Shown: positions 1 to 9,262 of the stretch, piece by piece | Numbering within the stretch: the first letter of the stretch is position 1 | Layout: each line of letters opens with the position of its first letter | Source: Bifidobacterium castoris | Lineage (GTDB): Bacteria; Actinomycetota; Actinomycetes; Actinomycetales; Bifidobacteriaceae | Assembly (NCBI RefSeq): GCF_003952025.1 | Contig: NZ_QXGI01000003.1 | Coordinates: forward strand, 1 to 64,000 | DNA length: 64,000 nucleotides | Reading direction: 5' to 3' | Position numbers and translations under genes: made by a program | The notes under the pieces: model-generated | The model's input: only the letters and a program-made list of their open reading frames with translations | Told to the model about the DNA's origin: nothing | Databases searched by the model: none

Positions 1-455
1 TCCAGCCCCAACAGGCGCTGACCATCGAACACGCTAAAATCAGGGACAGGCCGTGCCCCATTCTTTTTATCATTCACACAACAAATGATGGAGCACGGCC
101 CTTACACACTAAAAAGGGAAGAGCCGCTTATATGCTCCTTTGTCGTTGGGAATCCATCTCGTCCGTATGGGGGGCGGAGGGGGTGGGGCGGGTTCTGGTT
201 ATCGTTGGGTGCTCGGATGGATGCATTAATGAGTGCGGAGCTTTTGGTTAGTTGATATAGATTATATATTATTGATGATAATGTATTATTGATGTGAGAT
301 GCTGTTGCGCCGTTGTATGCGGGTAAAGTATATCTTACTGTTGAATAACATGCAAATGAGATGGGTCTTCAAATTCATGCTATGCTTGTTGTTGATGCGA
401 AGGAAGGTTTCGATGTAGAAATCATATCCTTTCATTTTTAGAAGAGGAGGATATC
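1..455. other. Gene-free left edge with one hairpin
   Basis: No convincing gene is visible. Bases 49-56 (GGCCGTGC) pair with 93-100 (GCACGGCC), and an inner ATCATT (69-74) pairs with AATGAT (84-89), giving a long imperfect hairpin. It could be a terminator of a gene to the left or the end of a decayed insertion sequence. Bases 230-450 are AT-rich and should hold the promoter of the gene that starts at 456. Confidence 0.5.
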
Positions 456-1796
456 ATGGGTTTTGGTGAATCGGTTCAAGAGCGCTACTATAATGTGCCG
501 CCAAAGGATCTATATGACGCGATGGAGCGGTATCTGCGCGATGAAGGGCCGCGCGACGGTTTCAAATTGAAGTCCTGCGATCCTCTTTCGCTGGGGTGCA
601 CGTTCGGCTCGGGGGTCAGCATGACTACATGGGGTGAGACTCTCACTGCTTCCGTGTTGCCGCAAGGTGAAGGAAGCATCGTCAGGTTGGGTATCGCATC
701 GCGGCTCGGTACGACGGCGTTCGCCTTCCAGGGTATGCATAACGTCAAAGTGGCGACTAAATTCTTCGATGGCGTTTCGGCGCAGGCTGCGGCGGCTCGG
801 GATACCGCGCACTTTCTTGAGCATGTCACGCCCATTCGGGTCAATGAGGGCGGTATGCGGCAAAGGCCGGTTGTTGTCTCGGAATCCCCTGCCGTGGTCG
901 CCGCGAGGGCGCGTGCGCTCGAGTCGGCGAGGGAGCGGGACCGGGAGCCGGAAAGGTGTGATGCGAAGGCGGCGGTGGCCGATCCGGATGAGCTGAGGTT
1001 CAAACTCGGACCGCGTGGGTTCTCCGTGAAGAAGAACACTCTTGTCGCCGGTGTCGTGATTGTTGCCATCGTCCTGTTCTTCGTCATAATCGTCAACGCC
1101 GGTGGAGGTGGGTCGGTGAAGACGTCTGCCGCTTCGGCGACTGATTCAGGTTCGTCGCAGGTCATGGAGAGGGTCCCTGACGCTGGTTCTGGCGGGTCGG
1201 GTGCTAATGCTGTCGAGGCTGTCGAGGAGCCGGAGCCGGAGCCGGAGCCGGTTACGTTGAAGAGCATAGAAGTCAGTTATACGGGATCGGTGGATGCTGA
1301 TACGGAAATTCGTGCGGATGCGTCCGGCATGCGGGTCGCCGGCTCCTATTCTGACGGAACGACGTCCGATGCCCTTACTGGGTGCAAAGTGGAAAATCCG
1401 GCGAAACTTGAGGCGGGTAAGAAGTCCACTTTCGTTGTCGACTGTGATGGGGTCAAGGGCAGTGTGGATGTCACGGGGGTGGCGGTGGTACCGCTTGAGT
1501 ACAGGAATGCTCTCCGTTCCGCCGAGAGCTATGTCAGTATGATGCCTTTCTCCAAGGAAGGGCTGTATAGGCAGTTGAATTCAGAATATGGAGAAAAATA
1601 CTCAGCTGAGGCAGCTCGATATGCGGTAGATAATGTCAAAACTGACTGGAAAGAGAACGCTCTTAAGTCCGGTCGTAATTATCTTGATATTATGGGATTC
1701 AGTCCTGATGGATTATATGATCAGCTTGTTTCTGAATATGGTGAGCAATATACACCTGAAGAAGCTCAGTATGCGATAGATGAGTTGTTTAAATAA
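456..1796 (+). CDS. Membrane protein with Ig-like domain and two C-terminal Ltp repeats
   Basis: 446 aa. The N-terminal ~130 residues are of unknown fold and have no signal peptide, so they probably lie in the cytoplasm. One membrane segment sits at about 195-214, followed by a Gly/Ser-rich linker, a Glu-Pro repeat (about 256-264), a bacterial Ig-like module (about 268-345) and two Ltp-type helical repeats (about 349-400 and 401-446; cores FSKEGLYRQLNSEYGEKYS and FSPDGLYDQLVSEYGEQYT). Ltp domains are known from the superinfection-exclusion lipoprotein of phage TP-J34 and from bacterial surface lipoproteins. Here the domain hangs on a type II membrane protein with no lipobox. The start is supported by GAGGAGG just upstream. 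The last ~200 bases are clearly more AT-rich than the rest. The exact role is unknown; surface or phage-related function is inference. Confidence 0.75.
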   Translation: MGFGESVQERYYNVPPKDLYDAMERYLRDEGPRDGFKLKSCDPLSLGCTFGSGVSMTTWGETLTASVLPQGEGSIVRLGIASRLGTTAFAFQGMHNVKVATKFFDGVSAQAAAARDTAHFLEHVTPIRVNEGGMRQRPVVVSESPAVVAARARALESARERDREPERCDAKAAVADPDELRFKLGPRGFSVKKNTLVAGVVIVAIVLFFVIIVNAGGGGSVKTSAASATDSGSSQVMERVPDAGSGGSGANAVEAVEEPEPEPEPVTLKSIEVSYTGSVDADTEIRADASGMRVAGSYSDGTTSDALTGCKVENPAKLEAGKKSTFVVDCDGVKGSVDVTGVAVVPLEYRNALRSAESYVSMMPFSKEGLYRQLNSEYGEKYSAEAARYAVDNVKTDWKENALKSGRNYLDIMGFSPDGLYDQLVSEYGEQYTPEEAQYAIDELFK

Positions 1797-2296
1797 CTAT
1801 ATTTTCTGAATAAATCGTAGTGTCATGTGAACTGCAGTAGCGCCGCTGACGCTAGGGTTTCGTCGTGGTACAAGGTCGTATGGAAGTTCGGGATCGTCCT
1901 GATTCATACGACCTTTGCCGTTTGAGATCCGCGCTTCGGCTCCTGCATGGTTGCTTTGCGTCTCTTTGTGACTATGGCTCGGTGTCCTGAGCCTGCTTTG
2001 GTCGACGGAATCCGGAGGGGCGGAGCATGAATGACGACGCGGTGATGTGCGCGCTTATGGAAGGCGGAATCTACTTGTAGGAATAAGAGCGCGACGAGGT
2101 TCTTGCTTATCGCACATGAACGATATCTGCCGTGGGTGTTCTGCGCGTAACTGCCGCCTCGCCGTTCGTGATCCGCCCGTATGCCGCGCATCCGTCCGTG
2201 CATCGCGCTTGATTCCGTTATCCTGAGATTCGAGGCAAAACACCCGAGCTGATGGTATGGGGCGCATATCCGCGCCCCGTCGACGAACGGAGCGAA
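1797..2296. other. Intergenic stretch with terminator hairpin
   Basis: No supported gene. A hairpin lies at 1872-1915. The remainder shows no clear feature. A very long minus-strand reading frame crosses this area but is an antisense shadow of the two genes that follow. Confidence 0.5.
1872..1915 (+). terminator. Hairpin downstream of the Ltp-repeat gene
   Basis: AAGGTCGTATG (1872-1882) pairs perfectly with CATACGACCTT (1905-1915). There is no long T-tract, so termination is likely rather than certain. Confidence 0.5.
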
Positions 2297-2743
2297 ATGC
2301 GACTGACGATCCAGCAAGACACGTTGACCCCCGAACTGTTCCTGACGCTGTACCGGTCCGTCGGCTGGGACGCGCCGGGCATCGACCAGATGCGCGTCGC
2401 GCTCGCCAACTCGACCGCCACCTTCACCGCCTACGCCGAGACCGGCACTGACGCCGACGCCAGACTCGAACCGGTTGGCATGGTCCGGCTGATCGGCGAC
2501 GGCGGCATGTCCTTCTACATCAAGGATTTCGCCGTCATCCCGTCCATGCGGTCCCAAGGCGTCGGCGCCGCGCTGATCGGCGCGCTCGAGCGCCACGTGC
2601 GCGACCTGATCGAACCCGGCTGGGCGGTGAGCCTCGAACTCATCTCCTCGCAGGGCGCCGTCGAGTTCTACGAGCGCCACGGCTTCGAGCGGCGTCCCAA
2701 CGACTGGGACGGCCCCGGCATGTTCAAGATGATCCGCGCATAG
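2297..2743 (+). CDS. GNAT-family N-acetyltransferase
   Basis: About 148 aa if the ATG at 2297 is used. An in-frame ATG at 2252 would add 15 residues but lacks homology-like sequence. The body has the GNAT acetyl-CoA loop pattern (KDFAVIPSMRSQGVGAALIGAL, with R/Q-x-x-G-x-G/A), followed by strand beta-5 and the late motif VEFYERHGFERR typical of the family. Substrate cannot be told. It lies 48 bases before an AlkD-like gene and may be co-transcribed with it. Confidence 0.75.
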   Translation: MRLTIQQDTLTPELFLTLYRSVGWDAPGIDQMRVALANSTATFTAYAETGTDADARLEPVGMVRLIGDGGMSFYIKDFAVIPSMRSQGVGAALIGALERHVRDLIEPGWAVSLELISSQGAVEFYERHGFERRPNDWDGPGMFKMIRA

Positions 2744-2791
2744 CCGCACGCTTCCGCGAACCGCCCACCCGTTCCCGATAAGGAGCCATCG

Positions 2792-3544
2792 ATGTCCCCG
2801 ACGATTCCTCAGGTGTTTCCTGACGGCGCGGCATCCATCCGCGCATGTCTGGAATCCCTCGCCGACCCCGACTACAAGACCTTCAACGCGAAGCTCGTCC
2901 CGACCGTCGATCCCGCCACGATGATCGGCATCCGCGTGCCGCGGCTGCGCGCGTTCGCGAAACGGCTGCGCCGCGGAGACGCGCATGTCCTCGAGGGGTT
3001 TCTCGCCGACCTTCCGCATCGCTATTTCGAGGAGAACATGCTGCATGCGATCCTGATCGGCGACATGTACCCGTCGATCGGGCAGACGATCGCCGCGCTG
3101 TCGCGGTTCCTGCCGTACGCCGACAATTGGGCCGTCACCGACACGATCCGCGTGCCGCGCCTCTCCGACGCCGACGCGCGGACATGGCTCAATCAGCTCG
3201 CGCGATGGATGCGCGACGACCATGCCTACGCGGTCCGTTACGCCGTCGTGGCGCTGATGACCGATTTCCTCGACGACCGTTTCGACGCGGAACAGCTGCA
3301 GCTCGTCGAGGTCATTCGTTCCGACGACTACTACGTGAACATGGCGCGCGCATGGTACTTCGCGACCGCGCTCGCCAAGCAGTGGGGGAGTGCGGTCCCG
3401 TTGCTCGAACAGCGGCGTCTGGATCCGTGGACCCACAACAAGACGGTCCGGAAGGCCTGCGAATCCTACCGCGTATCCGCCGAGCACAAGATGCTGTTGC
3501 GTTCGATGCGCGTTCCGCCGATTGGTTTCCGAGAACCAAGATGA
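2792..3544 (+). CDS. DNA alkylation repair protein (AlkD-like)
   Basis: 250 aa, matching the usual size of the HEAT-repeat alkylpurine glycosylase family AlkC/AlkD. Recognisable blocks are the early KxVPTV...IGIRVPxLR segment, the YFEENMLHAILIG helix, YADNWAVTDT, and the C-terminal WTHNKTVRKACESYR helix, where the family's DNA-lesion contact residues lie. The DNWAVTD motif contains the Trp-Asp typical of AlkD. It would excise positively charged alkylated bases. AAGGAG sits 6 bases before the ATG. Enzyme specificity is inferred from family membership only. Confidence 0.85.
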   Translation: MSPTIPQVFPDGAASIRACLESLADPDYKTFNAKLVPTVDPATMIGIRVPRLRAFAKRLRRGDAHVLEGFLADLPHRYFEENMLHAILIGDMYPSIGQTIAALSRFLPYADNWAVTDTIRVPRLSDADARTWLNQLARWMRDDHAYAVRYAVVALMTDFLDDRFDAEQLQLVEVIRSDDYYVNMARAWYFATALAKQWGSAVPLLEQRRLDPWTHNKTVRKACESYRVSAEHKMLLRSMRVPPIGFREPR

Positions 3545-3639
3545 GCGCGTCGCCGCCACGGCATCCGCTGCTACGGTGTGGAGGACGGAACCGTTGCCGT
3601 TCCGCCGACCGATGCCGACCGATATGACGAGGAGCGACG

Positions 3640-4014
3640 ATGACCCAGCACACCTCTGATGCCGATATGACGATGCCGACCGTAAGCGACGTCGCGTGTG
3701 ACGATGCCGCACACGACGACCGAATCTGCGACTGCGGACGCCGTGCCGACGCCGGCCGCGCCTGCCCGGTCAAGCCGTGGATTCAGAGCCACCGCACCAT
3801 GCTGCTCGTGTGCCTCGGCGTGTTCGGTCTGGTGCTGCTGCTTATGCTCGGCAACCGCAAGACCGTGATGAACGTGGCGAACCAGCCGTCGCAGGCCGGC
3901 GGCAACAACGCGAAGGTGATCATGATCGACAACCACGGCTTTTCGATGTTCCAGTGGATCTTCGTCGGCAACGGCTCGGGCAACTGCGGCAACTCGGACT
4001 GCGGTCGCGCCTGA
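3640..4014 (+). CDS. Small single-pass membrane protein of unknown function
   Basis: 124 aa. The N-terminal ~50 residues are acidic and contain a Cys cluster (C20, C30, C32, C42). One membrane helix spans about 53-70, and a short polar tail ends in a Gly/Asn/Cys-rich segment (NGSGNCGNSDCGRA). The paired cysteines at each end are unusual for such a short protein and could bind metal or form disulfides, but no family is recognised. GAGGAG lies 6-8 bases before the ATG, and a strong terminator follows at once. Confidence 0.6.
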   Translation: MTQHTSDADMTMPTVSDVACDDAAHDDRICDCGRRADAGRACPVKPWIQSHRTMLLVCLGVFGLVLLLMLGNRKTVMNVANQPSQAGGNNAKVIMIDNHGFSMFQWIFVGNGSGNCGNSDCGRA

Positions 4015-4018
4015 ACAA

Positions 4019-4061
4019 AAACGGGTTGCCCTAGGGCAAGAAACCCGTGGGCAACCCGTTT
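4019..4061. terminator. Bidirectional terminator between converging genes
   Basis: AAACGGGTTGCC (4019-4030) pairs with GGCAACCCGTTT (4050-4061). The A-run before and T-run after the stem make it usable from both strands. It separates the plus-strand membrane-protein gene from the minus-strand adhesin gene. Confidence 0.85.
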
Positions 4062-4076
4062 GAGGCACGTGGCGAA

Positions 4077-6863
4077 TCACTCCGCTCGTCGGCGGATGAG
4101 CAGCGCGAGGCCGACGGCGGAGAGCGCGAAGACGAGGAAGACCCCGACGAGGATCCACGCGACCAGACCGGAGCTCAGGCCGGTGAGCGGGAGCGAGGCG
4201 AGCTGCTGCTTGTTGTACACCTCGATGATGGAGCCCTCGGTGATGGGGGTGCCGTCATCAGTGACGATCTGCGCGATGTCCGAGGCGTTCGAGGTCTGGG
4301 GTCCATCGTAGCCGCCGGTTGCGTCGATGTGCATGACGGGCGGCTGCCCGTTGCCCTGATCGGCCATCGTGAGCTGGATCGGCGCACTCAGTTGCGTGTA
4401 TCCGTCCGGAGCCTGCGATTCGATCAGATAGTATTCGCCGGCGGCGACGTCGGTGAACTGCGCATTGCCTTGGGCCGCCGTTGTTTCCGTAACCATCGTG
4501 CCATGCACCCCGTTGGTCCCCGGAATCGTGTCGGTCGCATCAGTTGCGGTGCGCCACAATTGGAATCGTGCGCCATCGATGGCGCGGGTATGATCGGCGG
4601 CATCGCGTTTGTGCAATGTGAACGAACCGGACTGCGGCTGCGGGCTTCCCTCATCGGTGACGACATAGCCGTTGTTGTGCGCGGCGACGCCGTCGACCGT
4701 CTGTTCAAGCGTTGTTTTGCCGGTGTTCGTCACGCTGAACGTGAAGTCCTCGACCTTCTGGTATCCGTTCGGTGCGGTCTCCTCCCGGAAGCGGTAGGTG
4801 CCTGCAGGCAGGTAGATGCTCTTCGTGGTGCCGTCCGAGTCCCATGCGGCGACCTCATTGCCGTCGACGTCCTTGACGGGGTTGCCCTGGGCGTCGGTGA
4901 CGGACAGGTGCGCACCGGCGAGATCTTTCCCGTTGACGTCGACCTTCCTGAACTGCACCGGCAGCAGGTAGGTGAGTATGTTCTGCACCTTGCTGTTATC
5001 GTTGGTCTTGTCGTCATTGTCTTCGGCCGCGTACATCGTGACCCGGACCTGGTCATCGCCCGGTGCCTGATCCGGCGAAGTGACGTTCTGTGCCGTGGCG
5101 AGCAGCTGACGGGCGTAGGGCAGCACCGGGGCGTTCAATTCCGAGTTCCAGCCGGTGGCGATGTCGTCGCCCCCCGGCATGTTGCCGTCGGTGATCAGAT
5201 GGATCGCAAGTCCGACGGTGCGGCGGAGTAGGGCGTCGTCAAGCTGGTTCTGCGATTGGAAGTCAGTGCCGTATGCGGTGTGGATGATGGTTTTCATCCA
5301 CGCATGCATGAGAGCGCCCTTTGCCTCGTTCGTCGGCGCGGCCTCGACGCGCTCCTTGTATGGGGAGGCGAGCCATTCGGGGTGGGCCACGAGGTCGTAG
5401 AAAGGCGCCTCGCCGCTGGTCTTCGTGAATTTGAACTGGGCCTTTGACGCCGTGTAGTCGCCGAGCTGATAAACCGGGGTGGAATAGCTCGCGTTGTAGC
5501 AGAAGCCCGGCAGATACTGCGTCGGGTCGGTGGCGATGTCGTCGGTGATCTCGCGGTCGGCCAGGCCGAGCGTGATGTCGTAGCGCGAGGGGCCGTATGC
5601 GAATCCGTAGTAGACTTTTCCGGTGGAAGAATCTCCTCCGGTGGGCGGCTTCGTCGTGTCGTCCTTCGTGCCGTGCTCGATCGCCATGTAGATGCCGGGT
5701 TGTTCGACGCCGGTGACCTTGTAGGACAGCAGATCGCCGTTGGCGTTGAGCTGTATGTCCACATTCGCGGCGGGGACCTTCTTGGCCGTCGTTCCGTCCT
5801 GCGCGATGCGCGCGAGGAGCACATCGTCGTCGTCGGTGTTCCAATACCATCGCTGTTTGTTCTGTGCGCTCGTCGCGGACAGGCTGACGATCTCCCATGC
5901 CGAGGTGGTCTTGGTGGCTTGGCGTGCGATCGGATTGCCTGAATAGTCGACGCTGAAGCTGCCGTCCTTGAAGGTCGCATCCGGCGCGGCCGTGATTGGC
6001 TGCTTTGTGTCGGGGTCGACGAAGCGTACACGCGTCGCGCGGTATTGCAGCGTCTGCTGATTGTAGGCTTTGGCCCGTGCGGTCAGCGTCTGATCGAGGC
6101 TGCTGAGCGCACTCTCCTGAAATTCAAGGCCGTCCGCGCCGACGGTGCCGGGATCGTCCGGGCGGGATTCGTCGGGCTGGCCGGTTTCGACGATCAGGTA
6201 GACGCCGGGCCAGGTCATGTCGGGATCCTGGGCCGAGGCAAGCGCGTCGTCATCGGCGGTCGTCGTTCCGTCGGTGATCTGCGTGGCATGGATCGACAAT
6301 GCGTTCGTATCAGGCAGATTCCAGTTCGTCGCATTGCCGATGCGGTTGCGGATCTGCGTGTCGGACAGCGTGTTCCAGACCCAACCGGCGGCGTTCTCCG
6401 GACCGTTGACCTTGATCAGATGCCACTGCGATGTGCCGGTGACGGCCAATGAAGTCAATGCGGGCGTCGGTTTGAACAGGAATTGCCCCTGATACTGGTT
6501 CGTCGCACTGTAGGGGTAGTTTGCGCCGCTATCCTGCACGAACTGCGCGCGCACGGCGATGACCCGTGTCACGGATGCGCCGTCGAGGACCTTTTGCGAC
6601 AGTTGTGCGGCGATCGTATCATGCTGCGCCGTGGTGAACTCGCCGTTGATGGCGCCATCCGCGTCGGTGAACAAGGACAGCTGCACGTTGCGCTCGTCGA
6701 GTGCGACGGTGGCGGCCTGCGCCTGCCTGAGGTTGACCGGCAGCAGCATCAGCGCAAGGGTGGCGCACACTACGGTAAAAGCCGCCAGCGGTCTCATCCA
6801 TGCGGGTGGCCTCCGCGACGATCCGCGTGAACGTAGAATCGCATCTGATATGACGTGTTTCAT
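4077..6863 (-). CDS. LPXTG pilus-associated adhesin with thioester-like and SpaA/Cna-B domains
   Basis: 928 aa from the ATG at 6863, which has AAAGAGG upstream; a longer in-frame start at 6911 lacks support. Order: Sec signal (cleavage near residue 50, QAQA); two related ~170-aa modules (about 60-230 and 270-400) sharing WVWNT/WYWNT and PGVYLIVETG/PGIYMAIEHG; a thioester-domain-like region (about 416-565) with Cys455 in PGFCYN and VGLAIHLITDG where active domains have TQLAxWxxTDG, so the bond-forming Gln is Gly551; two SpaA/Cna-B domains with E-box Glu (FREETAPNGY, YLIESQAPDGY); LPLTG at about 891, hydrophobic helix, RRRAE tail. It resembles tip or adhesive pilins of sortase pili, here transcribed away from the major pilin and sortase. 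The thioester assignment rests on motif alignment by eye. Confidence 0.85.
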   Translation of the reverse strand: MKHVISDAILRSRGSSRRPPAWMRPLAAFTVVCATLALMLLPVNLRQAQAATVALDERNVQLSLFTDADGAINGEFTTAQHDTIAAQLSQKVLDGASVTRVIAVRAQFVQDSGANYPYSATNQYQGQFLFKPTPALTSLAVTGTSQWHLIKVNGPENAAGWVWNTLSDTQIRNRIGNATNWNLPDTNALSIHATQITDGTTTADDDALASAQDPDMTWPGVYLIVETGQPDESRPDDPGTVGADGLEFQESALSSLDQTLTARAKAYNQQTLQYRATRVRFVDPDTKQPITAAPDATFKDGSFSVDYSGNPIARQATKTTSAWEIVSLSATSAQNKQRWYWNTDDDDVLLARIAQDGTTAKKVPAANVDIQLNANGDLLSYKVTGVEQPGIYMAIEHGTKDDTTKPPTGGDSSTGKVYYGFAYGPSRYDITLGLADREITDDIATDPTQYLPGFCYNASYSTPVYQLGDYTASKAQFKFTKTSGEAPFYDLVAHPEWLASPYKERVEAAPTNEAKGALMHAWMKTIIHTAYGTDFQSQNQLDDALLRRTVGLAIHLITDGNMPGGDDIATGWNSELNAPVLPYARQLLATAQNVTSPDQAPGDDQVRVTMYAAEDNDDKTNDNSKVQNILTYLLPVQFRKVDVNGKDLAGAHLSVTDAQGNPVKDVDGNEVAAWDSDGTTKSIYLPAGTYRFREETAPNGYQKVEDFTFSVTNTGKTTLEQTVDGVAAHNNGYVVTDEGSPQPQSGSFTLHKRDAADHTRAIDGARFQLWRTATDATDTIPGTNGVHGTMVTETTAAQGNAQFTDVAAGEYYLIESQAPDGYTQLSAPIQLTMADQGNGQPPVMHIDATGGYDGPQTSNASDIAQIVTDDGTPITEGSIIEVYNKQQLASLPLTGLSSGLVAWILVGVFLVFALSAVGLALLIRRRAE

Positions 6864-6966
6864 TGAAGCCTCTTTGTTTTCCTGTAAAAGCGTTCCTGAG
6901 AGTCTCAACACAATTTAAGAGGCAGAGCGCACGCTGATGGAAGACAGTCACATGAACTGTTGATAC

Positions 6967-8484
6967 TCACGCCTGTTCCGCTCTGGCGTGCGATATGGAC
7001 AGGGGTTTTGCGGAGGCGTGATGCCAGTGGCGCGCCTCCGTCTGCGCCGGGGATGTCGCCGATGCGGACGAGGCCACGGCGTTCGCCGGGAACATGATGT
7101 CGAGGCTGAAGATCTGCCTGTGTTCATCGGTGGAGCTGGTGACGACGCCTTGGTATTTCCTCGCCACATGCCGGATCGAACGGATGCCTTGACCATGGGG
7201 GCGTCCATCGCGCATCTTCGTCGTCAGGAGGTTGCCTTTGCCGTCCTTGCGTAGGCGGCCTGTCATGCAGGTGTTGTCCCCATGGATGAGCACGAAGGAT
7301 TTGCGACGGGTGACGCTGAAATGGATCGTGCGCGCATGCTCGTCCTCGAGTTTCATCGTCGCCTCGATGGCGTTGTCGAGCAGGTTGCCGATCAGGGACG
7401 TCAGATCGAGCGGCTGGATGCCGGCGAGCAGCGTGCCGTCGGCCATCGCGGTGAAGCGGATCGAGTGGCGTGCGCATATCATGTTCTTCTCGAAGAGGAT
7501 CGCGTTGAGCACGACGTTTCCGCAATTCTGGATCGACGATGAATCGTCGATCGATCTGTGCAACTGTTCGAACAGGGCAGAGCGCTGCGCATCGCTGACG
7601 ATGGGCGGCTGTGCGCGGTCGGAGTCGCCGGCGGGGCCGCCGACCGTCCCGGTTCCCGTCCCGTCCGGATCGAAGAGGATCAGCCAATGCTTGAGATCAT
7701 GGGTCAGACGGTGTATCTCGTCGAGATTCTGCTGTGAGCGGGTGTATTGCGCTTGCTGGTCTCGCACCGTCGACAGCAGATTCATGTTCTCGCGTCGCAG
7801 GAGCCGTCGTGCGTATTGCACATGCGCCATGTAAATCAGCGAATCGGCGAATAGCAACGTCAGCACGCGCTGGTAGAGCGCGCCGCGCAGATCTCCGAGT
7901 CCTTCGGAATCGTAGGCGGCGACGGCGAAGAACTTGTCGAGCGCATTCGTCAGCGTGTAGGTCACGATGCAGGTGCTGATCGCCAGGATCGCGAACGCGA
8001 TGAGCGGGATCCACCATGAGGCGTTCCGCAGCATCGTGTCGGTGAAGGTATGTCGTTCGAAGCTCCATATCAGGATACTGCATATGAAGCCGATTGCGAG
8101 CATGATGAAAGGGCGTGAAGGGGACTCCTTGACGTCGCGCATCACAGTGGACAGGATGATCACGTAGTCGAAGGAGACGAGCGTCTGCGTGTGCATGTAG
8201 GCATGCGTGGTGAGGTGCAGCGTGCCTTTGAATCCGCGGCCCATGCCGGCGAGCAGGAACAGAAACTCGATCGCAAAGAGGGTCATGGCGCCAAGGCTCA
8301 GTCTGCTCGTGTAGGGCAGCATGTCCATCAATGCTTCCTGCATGAGGAAGGCGGGCAATGACAAGGACCAGGCGACCATTGCGCGTATGGACCCCTCGGG
8401 ATGGCGCATACAGCGGAAATAGACGGCAAGTGCCATCCACTCGAGGAGTGGGACGGTCATGAAGTCAAGCCAATCAAGGAGCAT
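6967..8484 (-). CDS. Sensor histidine kinase, AgrC/GHKL type
   Basis: 505 aa. The N-terminal half has about six membrane helices (to about residue 225), then a helical linker and the H-box RLTHDLKHW with His262 as the likely phospho-acceptor. The GHKL ATPase follows, with N-box LIGNLLDNAIEA and G-box HGQGIRSIRHV. This layout is typical of peptide-pheromone or quorum receptors that pair with LytTR regulators. It lies 55 bases downstream of the regulator gene on the same strand, so both form an operon. The ATG at 8484 has a weak ribosome site; an upstream non-ATG start is possible. Confidence 0.88.
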   Translation of the reverse strand: MLLDWLDFMTVPLLEWMALAVYFRCMRHPEGSIRAMVAWSLSLPAFLMQEALMDMLPYTSRLSLGAMTLFAIEFLFLLAGMGRGFKGTLHLTTHAYMHTQTLVSFDYVIILSTVMRDVKESPSRPFIMLAIGFICSILIWSFERHTFTDTMLRNASWWIPLIAFAILAISTCIVTYTLTNALDKFFAVAAYDSEGLGDLRGALYQRVLTLLFADSLIYMAHVQYARRLLRRENMNLLSTVRDQQAQYTRSQQNLDEIHRLTHDLKHWLILFDPDGTGTGTVGGPAGDSDRAQPPIVSDAQRSALFEQLHRSIDDSSSIQNCGNVVLNAILFEKNMICARHSIRFTAMADGTLLAGIQPLDLTSLIGNLLDNAIEATMKLEDEHARTIHFSVTRRKSFVLIHGDNTCMTGRLRKDGKGNLLTTKMRDGRPHGQGIRSIRHVARKYQGVVTSSTDEHRQIFSLDIMFPANAVASSASATSPAQTEARHWHHASAKPLSISHARAEQA

Positions 8485-8539
8485 ATGTCGTTTTTCGGTC
8501 AGTCGCTGTCGTGGATCGTCGGGGTCGGGCGAAGGGGCG

Positions 8540-9262
8540 TCACTGGACGGCCCCGTCTTTGGAGAGGTATTGCGTCAGCGCCTCGATGAAGCCTTTCTTC
8601 CGGGCGCGGCTGATGCGAAGCTCCCTGGAGTCGTCGAGTGTGCAGGTGTGCCCCTCAATCGATTCGACATGGGCCATGTTGACCAGATAATACGAGTTGA
8701 TGCGGTAGAATCCGAAAGGCGCGAGGCGTTCCCCAAGCGAGGAGAGCGTGTACGGCACGATGATGTCGCGCTTGATGGTATGCACCGAGATCTTGTGCCG
8801 CTTCGACTCGATGTAGGTGATTTCACGGTGGGGCACCTGCAGATACTTGGCGCCGGACTGCAGCATGATCGTCGGTCGGTCCTCGGCGAGCACCTGATCG
8901 ACGGCGCGTGCGAACTCGGATTTGAACACCGACCAGGACAAAGGTTTCAGGATATACGACAAAGCGCCGATCGAGTAACCTCGGATCGCGTATTGGGGTG
9001 CCGATGTGACCAGGAGGATGACGAGTTTCGGATTGAAACGGCGGATCTCCTGCGCGACGGTCAGCCCATCATATAGTGGCATCAAGATATCGAGCAGCAG
9101 GATGTCGAAGTTGGCGCTCGCCCCCTTAAGGAAGGTCACCGGTGAATTGAAGGCGGTCACGGTGAGGTCGCGATGGGTCTGTTCTCCGAACCGCTCGACA
9201 AAAAGGGCTTCCTGCCGCAGGAACAGGGGGTCGTCTTCGATGATTGCCACACGGATGCGCAT
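8540..9262 (-). CDS. LytTR-family response regulator
   Basis: 240 aa from the ATG at 9262, which has GGAGG 8 bases upstream. The much longer upstream frame is not coding. The receiver domain has Asp9/Asp10 (IIEDD), phospho-acceptor Asp58 (LLLDILMP) and Lys106 (ILKPL). The LytTR DNA-binding domain covers about 135-235 (KYLQVPHREITYIES ... INSYYLVNMAHVES). LytTR proteins bind paired direct repeats upstream of surface and virulence-type genes. Its position between the adhesin and the divergent pilin suggests it controls this pilus locus, which is inference. Confidence 0.9.
   Translation of the reverse strand: MRIRVAIIEDDPLFLRQEALFVERFGEQTHRDLTVTAFNSPVTFLKGASANFDILLLDILMPLYDGLTVAQEIRRFNPKLVILLVTSAPQYAIRGYSIGALSYILKPLSWSVFKSEFARAVDQVLAEDRPTIMLQSGAKYLQVPHREITYIESKRHKISVHTIKRDIIVPYTLSSLGERLAPFGFYRINSYYLVNMAHVESIEGHTCTLDDSRELRISRARKKGFIEALTQYLSKDGAVQ

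Noticed and set aside
49-100. Possible insertion-sequence end
   Set aside because: There is a hairpin, but no transposase frame or target duplication can be seen at the window edge.
1904-3712. 602-codon minus-strand reading frame
   Set aside because: It is antisense to the GNAT and AlkD-like genes, both with clear families. The frame is low-complexity Arg/Val/Gly/Asp-rich, as expected from GC-rich shadow frames.
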